Below are positions 62,611-64,000 of a stretch of DNA of 64,000 nt, in pieces. The notes below the pieces were generated by a model, which was given only the letters and a program-made list of their open reading frames with translations, did no database searches and was not told the DNA's origin. The first letter of the stretch is position 1; the number at the start of each line of letters is the position of its first letter. Source of the stretch: Vagococcus zengguangii (lineage in GTDB: Bacteria > Bacillota > Bacilli > Lactobacillales > Vagococcaceae); contig NZ_CP039712.1 of assembly GCF_005145005.1 (NCBI RefSeq), positions 1,863,501 through 1,927,500 on the forward strand, read 5' to 3'. A program made the translations under genes and the position numbers.

Positions 62611-63000
62611 ATGAAACATAATAAAGACATTAATAACTATATTCAGAAAGAGTTTTCTGGAACAAACAACTTTAAACAGAGCGAAAAAAATCAATACTTG
62701 GGCGTGTTAGTAGAGCGTATTTACATTTTAATTAAAAAATCTGATGTAAACAACAAAGCATACCAAACAACTATAGAAAATATTATAGCCAACAACCCTG
62801 GTGGAAAAATAAAAATTAATGCTGATCTTGAGATGAAATCACGCCTTACTTTCATCAAAATAGCCCAAAAACACAACACCCCTTTCACTTTAGTAGATAA
62901 TGATACTTCTTTAGATTCAACGACCCAAGTAGCCGCTATCTATCACTTTGAACAACCCACTCATCAAGATAAAATCGATGTTAGCGAATTCACTATGTAA
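62611..63000 (+). CDS. YueI family protein (DUF1694-like)
   Basis: The 129-residue protein resembles Firmicutes YueI-type proteins, recognised by a YLGVLVERIYILIKKSDV segment and FTLVDNDTSLDSTTQVAAIYHF towards the C-terminus. No membrane span is present. Function unknown. ATG follows AGGAGAGAA. It converges on the tRNA cluster and shares its terminator. Confidence 0.6.
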   Translation: MKHNKDINNYIQKEFSGTNNFKQSEKNQYLGVLVERIYILIKKSDVNNKAYQTTIENIIANNPGGKIKINADLEMKSRLTFIKIAQKHNTPFTLVDNDTSLDSTTQVAAIYHFEQPTHQDKIDVSEFTM

Positions 63001-63051
63001 CGTTAAAATTATCATAATATATTTTTTTTGATTTCTCAATATAAACAAAAA

Positions 63052-63078
63052 AAAACACTAGAAATATTCTAGTGTTTT
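63052..63078. terminator. Terminator of the tRNA cluster and the YueI-like gene
   Basis: AAAACACTAGAA and TTCTAGTGTTTT form a perfect 12-bp stem with a 3-base loop and A/T runs on both sides. Confidence 0.92.
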
Positions 63079-63082
63079 TTTA

Positions 63083-63154
63083 TGACCCGTACGGGACTCG
63101 AACCCGTGGTACCGCCGTGAAAGGGCGGTGTCTTAACCGCTTGACCAACGGGCC
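63083..63154 (-). tRNA. tRNA-Glu (TTC), copy 1
   Basis: Minus strand acceptor GGCCCGT pairs with ACGGGTC; anticodon loop CTTTCAC gives TTC. Discriminator A; CCA not encoded. It differs from the copy at 63704 in one base near the T-arm (GTGGTA against GTGTTA on the plus strand). Confidence 0.95.
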
Positions 63155-63164
63155 ATACTAATAA

Positions 63165-63252
63165 CGGAGAAGGAGGGATTTGAACCCTCGCGCCGCTTTC
63201 GCGACCTACACCCTTAGCAGGGGCGCCTCTTCAGCCACTTGAGTACTTCCCC
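63165..63252 (-). tRNA. tRNA-Ser (GCT)
   Basis: GGGGAAG pairs with CTTCTCC; anticodon loop CTGCTAA gives GCT. The long variable arm (GTAGGTCGCGAAAGCGG) is typical of serine tRNA. Discriminator G. Confidence 0.93.
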
Positions 63253-63260
63253 AGAAAAAA

Positions 63261-63334
<74 letters not shown>

Positions 63335-63354
63335 TAATAATAAAATCAGGTAAA

Positions 63355-63425
63355 AGCGGGTGACGAGAATCGAACTCGCGACAACAGCTTGGAAGGCTGT
63401 AGTTTTACCACTAAACTACACCCGC
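63355..63425 (-). tRNA. tRNA-Gly (TCC), copy 1
   Basis: GCGGGTG pairs with CACCCGC; anticodon loop CTTCCAA gives TCC. Identical by eye to the copy at 63886. Confidence 0.95.
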
Positions 63426-63439
63426 ATAGTTTAATAAAA

Positions 63440-63512
63440 CGGTCCCGACGGGAATCGAACCCGCGATCTCCTGCGTGACAGGCAGGCATGTTAACCCCTA
63501 CACCACGGAACC
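63440..63512 (-). tRNA. tRNA-Asp (GTC)
   Basis: GGTTCCG pairs with CGGGACC; anticodon loop CTGTCAC gives GTC; discriminator G. Confidence 0.95.
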
Positions 63513-63515
63513 TAA

Positions 63516-63588
<73 letters not shown>

Positions 63589-63603
63589 ATATTAATATAA
63601 AAA

Positions 63604-63693
63604 AGGAGGATAAGGGATTCGAACCCTTGCACGCTTTTACACGCCTGACGGTTTTCAAGACCGTTCCCTTCAGCCGGACTTGGGTAATCCTCC
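63604..63693 (-). tRNA. tRNA-Ser (TGA)
   Basis: GGAGGAT pairs with ATCCTCC; anticodon loop CTTGAAA gives TGA; the long variable arm (CAGGCGTGTAAAAGCGTG) is typical of serine. The discriminator would be T rather than the usual G. Confidence 0.93.
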
Positions 63694-63703
63694 GAATTGA
63701 CAA

Positions 63704-63775
63704 TGACCCGTACGGGACTCGAACCCGTGTTACCGCCGTGAAAGGGCGGTGTCTTAACCGCTTGACCAACGGGCC
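63704..63775 (-). tRNA. tRNA-Glu (TTC), copy 2
   Basis: Same structure as 63083-63154: GGCCCGT/ACGGGTC acceptor and TTC anticodon; one base difference. Confidence 0.95.
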
Positions 63776-63791
63776 ATGTTTTTAAAAATTA

Positions 63792-63865
<74 letters not shown>

Positions 63866-63885
63866 TAATAATAAAATCAGGTAAA

Positions 63886-63956
63886 AGCGGGTGACGAGAA
63901 TCGAACTCGCGACAACAGCTTGGAAGGCTGTAGTTTTACCACTAAACTACACCCGC
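63886..63956 (-). tRNA. tRNA-Gly (TCC), copy 2
   Basis: GCGGGTG/CACCCGC acceptor and TCC anticodon; identical by eye to 63355-63425. Confidence 0.95.
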
Positions 63957-63969
63957 TAGTGGATATAAA

Positions 63970-64000
63970 TGGCTCGGGACAGAATCGAACTGCCGACACA
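63970..64000 (-). tRNA. tRNA-Phe, 3' half (cut by the window edge)
   Basis: The minus strand ends TGTGTCGGCAGTTCGATTCT then GTCCCGAGCC, matching the variable loop, T-arm and acceptor of Firmicutes tRNA-Phe. The anticodon lies outside the window, so identity rests on the acceptor/T-arm match. Confidence 0.7.

Overview
The window reads as a chromosomal segment of a low-GC Gram-positive coccus of the order Lactobacillales, most likely family Enterococcaceae (Enterococcus or Vagococcus). This rests on the AT-rich base composition, strong AGGAGG-type ribosome binding sites, EzrA, RNase J with the small polymerase subunit epsilon, a Veg/SigH pair, a T-box valS leader, tRNAs without encoded CCA, and Lac/Cel-type PTS operons. 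I could not run searches, so the genus is an inference.

Layout. 1-8153: wall teichoic acid and cell-wall polymer genes (partial TagF-like polymerase, tagG, tagA/tarA, a second glycerophosphotransferase, tagH, an LCP ligase and divergent tagO). 8166-12746: YihY, methionine aminopeptidase, a flavodoxin, a TetR regulator and an M29 aminopeptidase. 12765-13970: decayed or leader-like sequence, a membrane-anchored glycerophosphodiesterase and tRNA-Arg. 13976-26154: an accessory block of three related, sigma-54-dependent Lac/Cel PTS operons and a LevR/CelR-type activator. Two operons carry the same trio of small accessory genes (72-residue protein, small membrane protein, DUF3284 protein); the middle operon has EIIB and EIIA but no EIIC. 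26193-36077: DEAD-box helicase, oxidoreductase, nucleotidyltransferase-like protein, glutamine-type ABC importer with two fused binding domains, and a heterodimeric ABC exporter. 36342-43754: rpoY-rnjA, an Xre regulator, and the miaA-hflX-ynbB group headed by a DUF7832-like gene and a GDPD. 44011-62487: housekeeping genes (cspA, radC, folC, valS, tpx, rex, thiI, nifS, ezrA, ansA, veg, sigH and others). 63052-64000: a tRNA cluster containing an internal repeat.

Two signals go beyond ordinary annotation. The first is a dispersed family of stem-loop repeats bordered by AAGTGCTTGA and GCCGGATTA. It occurs at six loci (10472, 14930, 19262, 32527, 38990, 53470), begins at or within a few dozen bases of a stop codon, has the same orientation relative to transcription at every locus, and lies before the terminator or inside an operon. 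The second is the set of three sigma-54 PTS operons: each has a near-perfect -24/-12 promoter and an ACGTTTT half-site 32-34 bases upstream of the -24 element, and the activator gene adjoins them. They look like a regulon built by local duplication, and the small trio proteins may be its uncharacterised parts.
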